Below, piece after piece: positions 1-8,701 of a stretch of DNA of 58,493 nt. Numbering within the stretch: the stretch's first letter is position 1; every line of letters begins with the position of its first letter. Source of the stretch: Burkholderiaceae bacterium (GTDB taxonomy: Bacteria > Pseudomonadota > Gammaproteobacteria > Burkholderiales > Burkholderiaceae_C); assembly GCA_022702125.1 (NCBI GenBank), contig JAKOND010000024.1, positions 1-58,493 on the forward strand. Direction: 5' to 3'. The position numbers were made by a program, and so were the translations under genes. The notes under the pieces were generated by a model, which was not told the origin of the DNA, did no database searches, and saw nothing but the letters and a program-made list of their open reading frames with translations.

Positions 1-46
1 CGGCTCGACCGCGCCCGTGGCGCACGCATCCGAAAGGCGGCATGAC

Positions 47-805
47 ATGCAGGCGCGATCCACGGAACACTTCCTGCTGCAAACGCGCGGCCTCGCCTTG
101 CGGTTCGGCGGCATCGTCGCCGCCGACGGGATCGACTTCGACCTCAGGAGCGGCGAACGGCTGGCGGTCATCGGTGCCAACGGCGCCGGCAAGACGAAGT
201 TCATCAACATGGTGACGGGCTACATCAAGCCCACCAGCGGCGAGATCCGCTTCGAAGGCGCCGAGATCACCGGCCTGCATCCGCGCCAGATCGTGCGGCG
301 CGGGGTCGGGCGTTCGTTCCAGTTGCCGCAGCTCTTCCTGGAGCACACGGTGCGCGAGAGCGTCGAGCTCGCCGTCGCGGCGCGGCAAGGACGCATCGGC
401 TTCTGGAGCCCGATGGCGCGTTGCGTCGATCCGGCCGAGATCGACCATGTGCTCGAAGTCGTCGGCCTGGCCGCGCGGGCCGGCGACCCCTGCGACAGCC
501 TGCCGGAAGGCCACCGCAAGCTCCTCGACATCGCGATGGCGCTGGTGCTCCGGCCCAAGCTCCTCATCATGGACGAGCCGACGAGCGGCGTGGCCGCCGA
601 CGAGAAGCACCCCCTGATGGCCACCATCATGAAGGCGCTGGCCGAACGCAGCGTGACCGCGATGTTCGTGGAGCATGACGTGGACATCGTCCACGAGTAC
701 GCGACCCGCGTCGCCGCGTGGATCTCGGGTCGCATCGCGGCCGACGGGCCGCCCGACGTCGTGATGAACGATGCCGAAGTGCGTACCGTCGTTTTAGGGC
801 ATTGA
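47..805 (+). CDS. ABC transporter ATP-binding protein, LivG-like
   Basis: This is the nucleotide-binding subunit of a branched-chain-amino-acid-type (HAAT) ABC importer, acting on the cytoplasmic face of the inner membrane. Visible motifs are Walker A GANGAGKTK, Walker B LLIMDEPTSG and the switch region VEHDVD. The signature loop reads LPEGHRKLLDIA instead of LSGGQ, a variant I associate with a LivG-like subfamily. I chose the ATG at 47 because AAAGG lies 9 nt upstream; an in-frame GTG at 17 would add 10 residues. The next gene, a LivF-type ATPase, starts 4 nt after the stop. The permeases and binding protein presumably lie upstream, outside the window. The substrate cannot be read from this subunit; amino acids, amides or aromatic acids are all possible. 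Confidence 0.9.
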   Translation: MQARSTEHFLLQTRGLALRFGGIVAADGIDFDLRSGERLAVIGANGAGKTKFINMVTGYIKPTSGEIRFEGAEITGLHPRQIVRRGVGRSFQLPQLFLEHTVRESVELAVAARQGRIGFWSPMARCVDPAEIDHVLEVVGLAARAGDPCDSLPEGHRKLLDIAMALVLRPKLLIMDEPTSGVAADEKHPLMATIMKALAERSVTAMFVEHDVDIVHEYATRVAAWISGRIAADGPPDVVMNDAEVRTVVLGH

Positions 806-809
806 CGCC

Positions 810-1511
810 ATGTTGAGACTGAACCATCTCTGCGTCGACATCGCGGGCATTCCGGTGCTGCGGGGCGTGAGCGCGGAGCTCCGCTCCGGCGGCACCTATG
901 CCGTCGTCGGCCGCAACGGCGCCGGCAAGACCACGTTGCTGCGCGCCATCATGGGCTTCGCCGTGCCGCGCGGCGGCACCGTCGAGCTGGCGGGGCGTTC
1001 CCTGCTCGCCGAGCCGTCCCATCGGCGCGCCGGACTGGGCGTCGGCTACGCGCCCGAAGAGCGCGTGCTGTTCCCGACCATGACCGTGCGGGACAACCTG
1101 CGCCTGCCGTGCGAATCGCTGGGCATGAAGCCCGCCGAGATCGACGCGCGCATCGCCGAGGTGGTCGCGGTCGTGCCGCAGGTCGAGGGCATGCTGCCCC
1201 GTTCTGCCGCCGCGCTGTCGGGCGGGCAGGGCAAGATGGCCGCGCTCGCGCGGGCGCTGATGGTGGGGACGCGCCTCCTGATGGTCGACGAGCCGTTCCA
1301 GGGACTGGCCCCCGCGCTCGCCCGGCAGTACGCCGAAGCCCTGAGCCGGCTCTACGAGCTGCGGCCGGAACTGTGCCTCGTGATCACCGAATCGAACCGC
1401 GCGCTGCTCGACCGCGTGCAGTGCACGACGCTGACGCTGGAACGCGGCGAGCTCGCGATCGAAGCGTCCTCCACCCCACCGCAGAAGGAAACATCTCATG
1501 AGACAGCTTGA
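810..1511 (+). CDS. ABC transporter ATP-binding protein, LivF-like
   Basis: This is the second ATPase of the same HAAT-type importer (233 aa, usual LivF length). Motifs are Walker A GRNGAGKTTLL, signature LSGGQGKMAALARAL, Walker B LLMVDEPFQG, and a Pro-containing switch region typical of LivF (LVITESNRA). It pairs with the LivG-like protein just upstream to form the heterodimeric motor. Its last codons overlap the following SDR gene by 14 nt (ATG at 1498, stop at 1509-1511), so the three genes are one translationally coupled transcript. The transported compound is unknown, but the coupled dehydrogenase suggests a hydroxylated or keto carbon source. Confidence 0.91.
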   Translation: MLRLNHLCVDIAGIPVLRGVSAELRSGGTYAVVGRNGAGKTTLLRAIMGFAVPRGGTVELAGRSLLAEPSHRRAGLGVGYAPEERVLFPTMTVRDNLRLPCESLGMKPAEIDARIAEVVAVVPQVEGMLPRSAAALSGGQGKMAALARALMVGTRLLMVDEPFQGLAPALARQYAEALSRLYELRPELCLVITESNRALLDRVQCTTLTLERGELAIEASSTPPQKETSHETA

Positions 1512-2250
1512 AGGCAAGATCGCCATCGTCACCGGCGGCGCCGCCGGTTTCGGCGAAGGTATCGCGCGGCTCTACGTCGCCCAAGGCGCGCGCGTCGTCA
1601 TCGCCGACCTGCAGGCGGCGGCGGGCCGGGCCCTGGCCGCCGAACTGGGCGACGCCGCGCACTTCCAGCCGTGCGATGTCTCGAGCCGCGCCGATGTGGA
1701 AGCGCTGGTCGCGGCTTGCGTCGACCGCTTCGGCGCGCCGGACATCGTCGTCAACAACGCCGGGACCACGCACGACAACCAGCCGATGCTCGATGTCGAC
1801 GAGGCGACTTTCGATCGCATGTTCGCCGTCAACGTGAAGTCGATCTACCACATGGCGCAGGCGGTCGTCCCGTTGATGCGCGAGCGGCGCGGCGGGGTGA
1901 TCCTGAATGTCGGGTCCACGGCCGGCATCAGGCCGCGGCCGGGATTGACCTGGTACAACGGCAGCAAGGGTGCGGTGAACCTGCTGTCGAAGTCGATGGC
2001 GGTCGAGCTCGGCCCGGACGGCATCCGCGTCAACGCGATCTGCCCCGTGATGGGCGAAACCGGGCTCCTGGCCAAATTCATGGGTGTGCCCGACACGCCC
2101 GAGAACCGGGCGCGCTTCATCGCGACGATTCCGCTCGGCCGCCTGTGCAGGGCTTCCGATGTGGCCGCTGCAGCGGCGTACCTTGCCAGCGATGCGGCCG
2201 AATTCATCAGCGGCGTCGAGTTCCCCGTTGACGGCGGGCGCACCGTCTGA
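1498..2250 (+). CDS. SDR family NAD(P)-dependent oxidoreductase
   Basis: A classical short-chain dehydrogenase of 250 aa. It has the N-terminal nucleotide-binding motif TGGAAGFGEG (residues about 12-21), NNAG near residue 87, a catalytic Ser in VGSTAG and the YNGSK (YxxxK) pair near residue 153. The acid in ADLQ after beta-2 favours NAD(H). The start ATG lies inside the end of the LivF-like gene, so translation is coupled to the transporter. The likely role is oxidation or reduction of the imported compound or its breakdown product. Relatives include 3-oxoacyl-ACP-reductase-like and glucose/ribitol-dehydrogenase-like enzymes, and sequence alone does not choose between them. Confidence 0.9.
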   Translation: MRQLEGKIAIVTGGAAGFGEGIARLYVAQGARVVIADLQAAAGRALAAELGDAAHFQPCDVSSRADVEALVAACVDRFGAPDIVVNNAGTTHDNQPMLDVDEATFDRMFAVNVKSIYHMAQAVVPLMRERRGGVILNVGSTAGIRPRPGLTWYNGSKGAVNLLSKSMAVELGPDGIRVNAICPVMGETGLLAKFMGVPDTPENRARFIATIPLGRLCRASDVAAAAAYLASDAAEFISGVEFPVDGGRTV

Positions 2251-2574
2251 GGGTGTCCTGTCGGGCCATGCCCGGCATGGCCTCTTCCAGCCACCGATTC
2301 GCCCGGGCCGGCTTGCCTCCGGTTCGGGAAAGCTGGCTTGGGCACCGCGCGAAACCGCCACCGGTTTGCCGGACCGCGGCCCGCGATCGCCATGGCAAAC
2401 CGAAATCCCATTGCGTTCAGGCGCCGGGCATGCAGCGCCTGCTCCAGCGCATCGAATATGGAGTCCGTCCGCACCGAACCGCTCGCTCGCCGATGATTCT
2501 CCAGGGTTGCTCAAGCGGCAAGACTCATAAAATTACAATTTTGGCTCCTCGAATCGTCGCTCGGAGACAAGCGC
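2251..2574. other. intergenic, promoter region of the GAF histidine kinase
   Basis: No convincing gene is present. The most notable site is the AT-rich inverted repeat AAAATT-AC-AATTTT at 2529-2542 in otherwise GC-rich DNA, directly upstream of the kinase. It could be an operator or overlap a -10 element. GGAG at 2563-2566 is the kinase ribosome binding site. Confidence 0.5.
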
Positions 2575-3777
2575 GTGCTGACATTGCAGACTACCCAAGA
2601 CCCTATCCGCAATGCGATTGCGATCTTTGACGCCATGCCGACCCTGCCGGCGATCCTCAAGCTCCTGCGCGACCAGACCGACATGCGGTTCATCGGCATC
2701 GCCCGGGTCACCCCGGAACGCTGGGTGACCTGCGCGGTCCTCGACGACGCAGGCCTGGGGCTGAAGATCGGCGACGAACTCGACGTCAACACCACCTTGT
2801 GCAGGGCGCAGCTGGACCAGCCGCACACCATCGTCTTCGACGATGCCCGCGCGCACCCGGTCTACGTCAATCACCCGGCACCGCGCCTCTACGGTTTCCG
2901 CAGCCATATCTCGGTACCGATCTGCCTGGCGGACGGCAGCTACTTCGGCTCGCTCTGCGGCCTCGACCCCGACCCGCGCTTGATCGCCGACACCAGGGGC
3001 GCCGGCATGATGGAAAACATGGCGAGTCTGATCGGGCGCCTCATCGACGAAGCCCTGTCGCATGTGGCAACCGAGCGAGCGCTGGTCGCCGAGCGGGAGG
3101 TCGGCGATTCGAGAGAACAATTCATCGCCGTCGTAGCGCACGACCTGCGGAATCCCTTGGGAACGATGCACACCGCCGCCGAGATTCTCATGCGCGCCGA
3201 AGATGAGAAGAGCAACCGCATGGGCGATCGACTCCGCAGGAGCGCGGCCCGCATGACCGGGCTCGTCAACGATCTGGTCGATTTTTCGCGAGGCCGGGCA
3301 GGCAGGGCGATGCCGGTGGAACTCGCGCGGTCCGATGCCCTGGCACCAGCGCTCCAGGAGATCGTGGAAGAGGTCCGGCACCTCCATCCCGATCGGGACC
3401 TGCGCAGCCAGCTGCGTTTCGACCGATCGGTGGTCTGCGATCAATCACGGCTGCAGCAACTGCTGTCGAATCTTCTGAGCAATGCCTTGTCCTATGGTGC
3501 TCCGGACAAGCCCGTGGTGGTCGAGGCTTTCGAAGACGAGGGCATCGCGTCCATCGTGGTGACGAACTGGGGTCCGCCGATTTCCCCGGAATGCCTCGAC
3601 CGGATGTTCGATGCCTACTGGAGCGCCGATGCAACGCGGGCGACTCCCAATATGGGGTTGGGATTGCACATTTGCCAGCTTATCGCCCGGGCCCACCACG
3701 GCATTCTGCGAGTGTCCGCCTGCGCCGAGAGGGGGACGCGTTTCACCATCGAATGGCCGTCGGATTGCCGGGCTTAG
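2575..3777 (+). CDS. GAF domain sensor histidine kinase
   Basis: A soluble sensor kinase of 400 aa. Residues about 20-160 form a GAF-type sensor domain. The dimerisation/phosphoacceptor box is AHDLRNPL with His189, followed by an N-box (NLLSNALSYG) and the glycine-rich box MGLGLHICQLIARAHHG, so the ATPase domain looks intact. No membrane segment and no receiver domain are visible. The GTG start at 2575 is supported by GGAG 8 nt upstream. No response regulator gene adjoins it, so its partner must lie elsewhere. GAF domains of this group bind small molecules or bilins or sense redox state; no chromophore cysteine can be assigned with confidence. Convergent with the GMC gene downstream. Confidence 0.9.
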   Translation: MLTLQTTQDPIRNAIAIFDAMPTLPAILKLLRDQTDMRFIGIARVTPERWVTCAVLDDAGLGLKIGDELDVNTTLCRAQLDQPHTIVFDDARAHPVYVNHPAPRLYGFRSHISVPICLADGSYFGSLCGLDPDPRLIADTRGAGMMENMASLIGRLIDEALSHVATERALVAEREVGDSREQFIAVVAHDLRNPLGTMHTAAEILMRAEDEKSNRMGDRLRRSAARMTGLVNDLVDFSRGRAGRAMPVELARSDALAPALQEIVEEVRHLHPDRDLRSQLRFDRSVVCDQSRLQQLLSNLLSNALSYGAPDKPVVVEAFEDEGIASIVVTNWGPPISPECLDRMFDAYWSADATRATPNMGLGLHICQLIARAHHGILRVSACAERGTRFTIEWPSDCRA

Positions 3778-3897
3778 CGGGTCCGCGTCAATGCCGGGAT
3801 CGCGTTGGCGGGTCGTGCCGCTGCCATGGTCCGGAGCCCAGAGGAGATCCGACCGCCGCCGTCTGCGGGGCTTGGTGCCCGGCCGTGTCGGCGACTC

Positions 3898-5442
3898 TCA
3901 ACGGCCGAGGAAGCGATCGGCGGTGCGCAACGAGAGCGCCATGATCGTCAGCGCCGGGTTGGCGATCAACGCGCTCGGGAACACCGAGTTGTCGCAGATC
4001 CAGAGATTGTCGATGTCGAAGCTCCGGCCGTCCGGGTCCACCACCGCGGTGTCGCGGTCGATGCCCATGCGGCAGGCGCCGATGGTGTGCGCCGTGCGGG
4101 GCACCACGACCGTCTCGGTCGCGCCTGCGGCTTCCACGATCCGGCGCATCGTGTCGGTCGCGTGCCGGTCGATGGCCCGCTCGTTGTCGCCCGCGCTGAA
4201 CCGGACGACCGCCTTCGGCACCCCGAATTCGTCCGTTTCGTCCGAGAGTTCGAGCCGGTTGCCGTCCGACGGGAGGCATTCGGCATTGATGCCGACGCCG
4301 GCCATGAACCGGTAGCCGTCGAGCGCGTCCACCAGCGACCGGCCCCACAGGCCGGTGCCCCGGGCGAGGGAGGTGGCCAGCGTGCCGGGCATGGCGCCCA
4401 GGCTCTGGATCAGGTAGCCGCCCGCGAAGTCTGCGTCCCGTGGCCGCACCGTGTCCTCGGTGAGCAACGAGGAGGGATAGCCCCGGTATCCGCGCATTTC
4501 GCTGTCGAAGCGGCCCCAGACCTGCGTCGCGCCGTGCACGAGGAAGTTCCGGCCGACCTGTCCGCTCCCGTTGGCCAGGCCCGCATGGAGCAGGAGGCGC
4601 GGCGTCTCGACGCCGCCGGCGCAGACGAACAGGGCCGCGCAGCGCTGGCGGCGCTCCACGCCGCCCTGCCGGTACAGCACGCCGGTGACCCGGCCCGCCG
4701 CGTCCCGTTCGATCCCGTGGACCCGGCATTCGGGCCGGATCTCGGCGCCGTGGGCCACCGCCAGGGGCAGGTAGGTCGTGTCCATGCTGGCCTTGGAGCC
4801 GTTGCGGCACCCCTGGTGGCACGAGCCGCAGTTTACGCAGGCCTGGCGCAGTCCGCCGCCCTCCTGCCGCCAGTCCCGCGACACGAGGGCCGCGGGCGCG
4901 TCGGCGGTGCGGATCCCGAGGGCGTCGCAGCCCCGCGCCATCATGTCGGCCGAGGCGTTCCGCTTCGCGGGCGGCAGGGGATAGCGGCGCTCCGGATCCC
5001 AGGGATAGCGGGCCGGGCCGGACACGCCAATGAAGCGCTCGACCTTCTCGATGTAGCCGATGAGCTCGGCATGCGCGATCGGCCAGTCGTGACCCATGCC
5101 GGTCGAGGATTTCAGTTGCAGGTCACGCGGATCGGGACGCGGCGTGAAAGCGCCCCAGTGGAGGGTGGATCCCCCCACGCCGACGCCGCTGTTGTTGGGG
5201 CCGAAGGCCGTCGGTTCCGCGCCGCCGCTCAGGCGCTCCTCCATCCAGTTGATGTCGGTGCCCTCGGTCTCGTCGGGGGTGTGCTCGCCGGGCTCCCAGT
5301 TGCGGCCGGCTTCCAGCGCCACCACCCGCAGGCCCCGCGCCGCGAGGGTCGCGAGCAGCGGCGCTCCTCCGGCGCCCGTGCCGATCACCACCGCATCGAC
5401 GACCTCATTCTCGCCATGGCGGCGCATCGCATCGATATTCAT
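3898..5442 (-). CDS. GMC family FAD-dependent oxidoreductase with Cys4 motif
   Basis: A flavoprotein dehydrogenase of 514 aa, in the glucose-methanol-choline family that includes the catalytic subunits of gluconate and FAD-glucose dehydrogenases. It has the FAD-binding motif VVIGTGAGG (residues 18-26), a second FAD loop GVGVGGSTLHWG (about 86-97), and the C-terminal HTIGACRMG and ANPALTIMAL segments that carry the active-site His and Asn. Cysteines 202, 205, 208 and 212 form a C-x2-C-x2-C-x3-C cluster that could bind iron-sulphur. No signal peptide is seen. Its ATG overlaps the stop of the upstream hydrolase/subunit-3 fusion by 4 nt (ATGA), which implies coupled, near-equimolar synthesis. Substrate is probably a sugar, polyol or alcohol. 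Confidence 0.88.
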   Translation of the reverse strand: MNIDAMRRHGENEVVDAVVIGTGAGGAPLLATLAARGLRVVALEAGRNWEPGEHTPDETEGTDINWMEERLSGGAEPTAFGPNNSGVGVGGSTLHWGAFTPRPDPRDLQLKSSTGMGHDWPIAHAELIGYIEKVERFIGVSGPARYPWDPERRYPLPPAKRNASADMMARGCDALGIRTADAPAALVSRDWRQEGGGLRQACVNCGSCHQGCRNGSKASMDTTYLPLAVAHGAEIRPECRVHGIERDAAGRVTGVLYRQGGVERRQRCAALFVCAGGVETPRLLLHAGLANGSGQVGRNFLVHGATQVWGRFDSEMRGYRGYPSSLLTEDTVRPRDADFAGGYLIQSLGAMPGTLATSLARGTGLWGRSLVDALDGYRFMAGVGINAECLPSDGNRLELSDETDEFGVPKAVVRFSAGDNERAIDRHATDTMRRIVEAAGATETVVVPRTAHTIGACRMGIDRDTAVVDPDGRSFDIDNLWICDNSVFPSALIANPALTIMALSLRTADRFLGR

Positions 5443-6803
5443 CGCAGTACCTCCATCAGGGGTTCCCAGGCTTCTCTTTCATCGGCCGCCAGGCGCTCGA
5501 ATCCCTGCTTGCGGACGTCGTCCCCGCCGTTGGCGAAACCGTCGAAGCCGATCCGGGCCATGGTCGCGGGATGCGCCACCCAGAGGCGGACCGCGTCGGC
5601 GCGCAGGTCCTCGAACCAGCGCTGCATCTGCTGCGCGGAAAGGGTCTGCGCATCGGATTCGCCGCGTGCGATCCGCTCCAGCCGCGAGGCCTGCTCGTGC
5701 TCGGCGAGCGCTTCGAAACCCGCCAGACTGTCCAACGCTCCGGCGTACGCCTGCCGATCCGGGGGCAGGTCCTCGAAGCGCCAGCCGTCGCCCTTGCCGG
5801 CCGCGAGCTGCGCATCGATCCGCGCCGCCAGGTCGATCGCCGGGCCTGCCTGCGGCAGCACGCATCCGGCCACGGCGCGCAAAGTCCGCAGCTGCGCGGA
5901 CGACAGGGCCGCCGGCGCGTAGTCCGCGGGATCGGCCAGCACGCGGGCCGCCAGGGCGGCCCGCATCCGGCGGCTGACGCGCGCCGAAGCGATCAGCCGC
6001 GCGAACGCGCCGGGAACCGCGGGGCCGGTGCCGGCCGTCCGGTGCCAGAACCGCCCGATCGCATCGGCCACCGCCTGCGGCCGCTCCAACGGCAGCAGAT
6101 GGCCGGCGCCCGCTTCCACCGCGATCGTGGCGCGCGGATACACGACCGCGTTCGTGGCGCGCTGCCCCGCCTCGCCCAGGTCGCCGTCCTCGCCGCCGAC
6201 GACGATCGTCGCCGGCAGATCGAGCGTGCCGACCTCGCGGGACCAGTCTTCCAGGCTCCCGCGCTCCAGCCATGCCAGCCAGGCATGGCGGGACGCGCGC
6301 CGCAGATCGTCCAGCGCGAGGCGATCGTCCGCCGGCGCGAGCGGCCGGAGGCCGATGTTGTCGTCCACGAACGAGCGGGCGGCGGCTTCGTCGAGCGGGC
6401 CCGACGCGGCCCAACCGCGCATCTTCCGGCGCCGGTCCTCGTCCATCGGCTCGGGGGAGGGAGGGGACGCGGCGAGCAGCACCACGCCGGCGAGGCCGAA
6501 CAGGCCCGGCTCGCCGGCCAGCGTCCGCGACGCGATGATCGACGCGACCTTGCCGCCCATGCTATGGCCGACGAGGAGCCAGCGGGAGGGCGCTTTCGCC
6601 TTGATCGCCGCGACGGCATGATCGACCATCCCGGCGACGGTCAGGTCGGCGGCATCCCGCGCATCGCCGAAGCCGGGGAGGTCGATCGCGATGGCATCGA
6701 ATCCGGGATCGAAGCGGGCGATGACGCCGTCCCAGGCGCGCGCACTGCCGCCCAGCGCATGAAGCAGGAAAAGCGTGGGTCGGTCACTCGTCGTGGTTGT
6801 CAT
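5439..6803 (-). CDS. alpha/beta hydrolase fused to gluconate 2-dehydrogenase subunit 3-like domain
   Basis: A two-part protein of 454 aa. Residues 1-258 are an alpha/beta-hydrolase with oxyanion segment HALGGS, nucleophile elbow GHSMGG (Ser81), an acidic residue near 206 and catalytic His235 in GAGHLLPLE. Residues about 290-450 resemble the small subunit (Gluc_2DH_3 type) of membrane gluconate dehydrogenases: an Arg/Leu-rich helical start, a VLPQ segment, then a long helical region ending QGFERLAADEREAW. The start ATG at 6803 opens directly into the hydrolase fold; in-frame codons upstream do not look coding. There is no Tat signal, although the stand-alone small subunit usually carries one. 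Coupled by ATGA to the GMC gene. Assignment of the C-terminal domain is by pattern, not alignment. Confidence 0.8.
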   Translation of the reverse strand: MTTTTSDRPTLFLLHALGGSARAWDGVIARFDPGFDAIAIDLPGFGDARDAADLTVAGMVDHAVAAIKAKAPSRWLLVGHSMGGKVASIIASRTLAGEPGLFGLAGVVLLAASPPSPEPMDEDRRRKMRGWAASGPLDEAAARSFVDDNIGLRPLAPADDRLALDDLRRASRHAWLAWLERGSLEDWSREVGTLDLPATIVVGGEDGDLGEAGQRATNAVVYPRATIAVEAGAGHLLPLERPQAVADAIGRFWHRTAGTGPAVPGAFARLIASARVSRRMRAALAARVLADPADYAPAALSSAQLRTLRAVAGCVLPQAGPAIDLAARIDAQLAAGKGDGWRFEDLPPDRQAYAGALDSLAGFEALAEHEQASRLERIARGESDAQTLSAQQMQRWFEDLRADAVRLWVAHPATMARIGFDGFANGGDDVRKQGFERLAADEREAWEPLMEVLR

Positions 6804-6882
6804 GGTTTTGGATAGGGGAGGACGGGGGAAGAGACCGGGCGCGCGGGCATGGCGCGCGCCGCGGTCGGGGAGCGGCCTGTGT

Positions 6883-8685
6883 TCAGCAGGCCGGCTGCTG
6901 GGACAGGACGTCGAGCGCCATGATGTGCGCGAGGTGGGACAGTCCCTGCGGCAGATTGCCGAGGAAGCTCCCGCTCCGGGCATCGATCATCTCGGTGAAC
7001 ACGCCGGTTCCCCGGGCCAGCCGGTCCTGCGCCGCCAGGAGCATCCGGGTGCCGTGCTCGCGCTGACCCAGCAGCATGCGCGCCTCGGCGATCCAGAAGG
7101 TGCAGGCGATGAAGCAGCCTTCCTCCCGGTCCGCACCGCTGTACCGGTAGTGGAAGGCCCCGCAGGAGAGCTCGCGCTCCAGGGCGTCGAGGGTGGACTC
7201 CAGCCGCGCGCGTCCGTCGAAGCGGAAGCGCACCGCCAAGGCGAGCGACGCATCCAGTCGCCCCGAGCCGGGATAGAACTCGTAGGCCTGCAGGGCATCG
7301 GACCAGCAATGCGCCTGGATCCAGTCGGCGATGCGGTCGCGTTCACGGCACCAGCGGTCGCGGCAGGTGGTCGGCAGCTGCCCGCCGTCCGCCAGTTCCA
7401 CGGCCCGGGCGAGGGCCTGCCAACAGCTGATCTTGGAGTTGGTGTAGTGCCGCGGCTCGGGCAGTTCCCAGATGCCGGAATCCTTCTGGCGCCAGTTGTC
7501 CGCGCACTGGTCGGCCAGCCGCGAAAGCACGATCGCGCTGGAGGAATCCAGGATGTTGCCGCATTCGACGAATCGCGAGGCGGTTTCGAAGATGTCCCCG
7601 TAGACGCCCTGCTGACGCTGGTCGGTCGCTGCGTTGCCCGTCCGCACCGGCGGGGAATGCCGGTATCCCGGTACATCCATCTCGGTGACGGACGGCACCA
7701 CGTCGCCTTCCAGGGTGAAGCAGACCAGCGGTCCGTGCCGTTGCAGCCGCTTCAGGAGCCAGGTGAAGGCCGCCTTGGCTTCCCCGTGGGCACCGGCGGC
7801 CAGGAATGCCTTGACGGTATAGCCCGCATCGCGAACCCAGGCGTAGCGGTAGTCGTAGTTCTTGTCGCCGCCGATGCGTTCGGGCAGCGAAGTGGTGGCC
7901 GCCGCGGCGATGGCGCCCGTCGGCGAATACACCAGCAGCTTCAGCGCCAGGGCGCTGCGCAGGAACTCCTTCCGGTAGAGGCCGTCGTACCGGACGCCTT
8001 GCGTCCAGCGGCGCCATTCCGCATCGGAGGTATCGATGCGTTCGTCGATGTGCTGCAGGTCCGGAACGACCAGCGGCTCGTCCTCGCCCGCCACGATCGC
8101 CGCCAGCTGCCGGTCGCCCGCCCGCACCGTGACACGGCCCCGTACCCCCTCGTCGCTGCGGCTCACATCGAATCCGCTGCTGTGCAGGAAGACGCCCAGG
8201 ACGCGGTCCGCATGGAACACCGAATGCTTGCCGACGCAGGACTGGTAGGGGCTGACGGTATCGGCGCGCCGTCCGAACAGCACGTGGAGTTCGAAGTCGA
8301 TCTCGCCTTCCAGGCCCTCGATGCGCCGCGCCAGCTCGGCCCAGGGCAGGCGTCCCGCCGTCCCGCTGTTGAGCGATTCCACCAGGCGCGCGCGCCCTTG
8401 GGGCGTGGTGAAGACCGTCTCGCTCACGTTGCTGTCGGGCAGGTACCGCTGGACCGCCTCGAAGGGGCCGCGCGGTGCCAGGGAGAAATGCCCTCCCGCC
8501 TCGGGATCGAGCAGGCGGCTGAACAGGGGCGGGGAGTCGAGGTTGGGCACGCACCACCAGTCGATGGAGCCGTCCGCGCCGGTGACGACGACCGATCTTC
8601 CGTCGCCGAGCGCGTTGTAGTGCTCCAGAGGCAGGACCCCGTCCTTGCGCTCCGGACGGACAGGGCGTTCTTCGTCGCCGATCAT
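6883..8685 (-). CDS. glycoside hydrolase family 15 protein
   Basis: A 600-aa GH15 enzyme of the bacterial glucoamylase/trehalase-like type. The N-terminal beta-rich domain opens with ALGDGRSVVVTGADGSIDWW, and the (alpha/alpha)6 catalytic barrel contains YDYRYAWVRDAGYTVKAF and the tail motif RHYTNSKISCWQAL. There is no signal peptide, so it should act in the cytoplasm on glucans, maltooligosaccharides or trehalose-type disaccharides. It starts 16 nt after the upstream SDR stop and precedes the hydrolase/subunit-3 fusion by 79 nt, so it is probably the second gene of a four-gene operon. Members often accompany stress or trehalose genes in proteobacteria; a stress role here is inference. Confidence 0.9.
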   Translation of the reverse strand: MIGDEERPVRPERKDGVLPLEHYNALGDGRSVVVTGADGSIDWWCVPNLDSPPLFSRLLDPEAGGHFSLAPRGPFEAVQRYLPDSNVSETVFTTPQGRARLVESLNSGTAGRLPWAELARRIEGLEGEIDFELHVLFGRRADTVSPYQSCVGKHSVFHADRVLGVFLHSSGFDVSRSDEGVRGRVTVRAGDRQLAAIVAGEDEPLVVPDLQHIDERIDTSDAEWRRWTQGVRYDGLYRKEFLRSALALKLLVYSPTGAIAAAATTSLPERIGGDKNYDYRYAWVRDAGYTVKAFLAAGAHGEAKAAFTWLLKRLQRHGPLVCFTLEGDVVPSVTEMDVPGYRHSPPVRTGNAATDQRQQGVYGDIFETASRFVECGNILDSSSAIVLSRLADQCADNWRQKDSGIWELPEPRHYTNSKISCWQALARAVELADGGQLPTTCRDRWCRERDRIADWIQAHCWSDALQAYEFYPGSGRLDASLALAVRFRFDGRARLESTLDALERELSCGAFHYRYSGADREEGCFIACTFWIAEARMLLGQREHGTRMLLAAQDRLARGTGVFTEMIDARSGSFLGNLPQGLSHLAHIMALDVLSQQPAC

Positions 8686-8701
8686 CTGTTCGCGCCGGCG
8701 G

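Noticed and set aside
47-805. Broken ABC ATPase because the signature is LPEGHRK rather than LSGGQ
   Set aside because: Walker A, Walker B with Glu and switch His are intact, and this variant signature is a feature of a LivG-like subgroup, so loss of function is not indicated.
3805-5922. A 705-codon plus-strand open frame over the GMC gene
   Set aside because: Shadow of the GMC and hydrolase-fusion genes; its composition is Arg/Ala/Gly-rich without any recognisable fold.
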